Positions 4,976-5,079 of a DNA stretch of 5,079 bases are shown one piece after another. Origin of the DNA: CAZQYB01 sp964582985. Lineage in GTDB: Bacteria > Planctomycetota > Phycisphaerae > Sedimentisphaerales > Anaerobacaceae. The notes beneath the pieces were generated by a model, which did no database searches, was not told the DNA's origin, and saw nothing but the letters and a program-made list of their open reading frames with translations. The stretch's first letter is position 1; each line of letters starts with the position of its first letter. The translations under genes were made by a program, and so were the position numbers. Location: assembly GCA_964582985.1 (NCBI GenBank), contig CAZOUM010000114.1, forward strand, positions 1-5,079. Direction: 5' to 3'.

Positions 4976-5079
4976 ATGCCCAAAGGCAAGTCAAATCTTG
5001 ATAATCTCAAAGTTTTGTTGGGTGTCAGCGGTGGGGTTGCCGCGTACAAGGCGGTGGACTTGGCCAGTAAGCTGACCGG
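4976..5079 (+). CDS. coaBC: CoaBC (phosphopantothenoylcysteine synthetase/decarboxylase), N-terminus only
   Basis: The gene runs off the right edge after 34 full codons. KVLLGVSGGVAAYKA at 12-26 is the typical start of the flavin-binding decarboxylase (CoaC, formerly Dfp) domain, which decarboxylates phosphopantothenoylcysteine during coenzyme A synthesis. In most bacteria the CoaB synthetase domain is fused downstream; that part is outside the window, so a stand-alone flavoprotein decarboxylase of the same fold cannot be excluded from sequence alone. The position directly after rpoZ (11 bp) matches the common gmk-rpoZ-coaBC order and supports coaBC. A weak TGGGA at 4965-4969, next to the rpoZ stop, may be its ribosome-binding site. 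Confidence 0.88.
   Translation, partial: MPKGKSNLDNLKVLLGVSGGVAAYKAVDLASKLT

Overview
This is an ordinary housekeeping stretch of a bacterial chromosome, about half G+C, with all recognised genes on the + strand. Gene content and order are bacterial. Inconsistent Shine-Dalgarno sites, short-period repeats in the spacers and the form of the omega subunit suggest a Planctomycetota-like organism, perhaps of the Phycisphaerae and perhaps from a metagenome. That placement is an inference from overall character, not from a marker gene, and I hold it at about 50%.

Layout. Bases 1-447 hold the possible 3' end of an upstream gene (to 116), a heptamer tandem repeat, a small inverted repeat and a possible promoter. 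Next comes pheA (448-1518), a bifunctional chorismate mutase-prephenate dehydratase with a C-terminal ACT domain. A 370-bp spacer follows (1519-1888). It contains a second heptamer array, a C9 run, a nested palindromic element (core 1717-1790, possibly 1685-1806) and a small leader hairpin. After it lie tpiA (1889-2650), a 99-bp spacer with a third heptamer array and an A/T-rich inverted repeat, secG (2750-3133), yicC (3207-4091), gmk (4153-4740), rpoZ (4737-4964) and the first 34 codons of coaBC (4976 to the window edge).

How the genes work together. PheA makes phenylpyruvate for phenylalanine. TpiA serves glycolysis and gluconeogenesis. SecG is part of the SecYEG translocon. The block yicC-gmk-rpoZ-coaBC joins an RNase-family protein, guanylate kinase, the RNA polymerase omega subunit and the coenzyme A biosynthesis enzyme. 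Firmicutes such as Bacillus subtilis have the same order (yloC-remA-gmk-rpoZ-coaBC), but here remA is absent and only 61 bp separate yicC from gmk. Spacing from tpiA onward (99, 73, 61, -4 and 11 bp) fits one transcription unit, while pheA looks separate.

I found no defence system, CRISPR array, tRNA, rRNA, transposase or clearly new gene system. The most notable signal is non-coding. Three spacers each carry a different 7-nt unit repeated five times (35 bp each), at or just after a gene end. Next is a double-hairpin repeat whose two arms differ by compensating base-pair changes.
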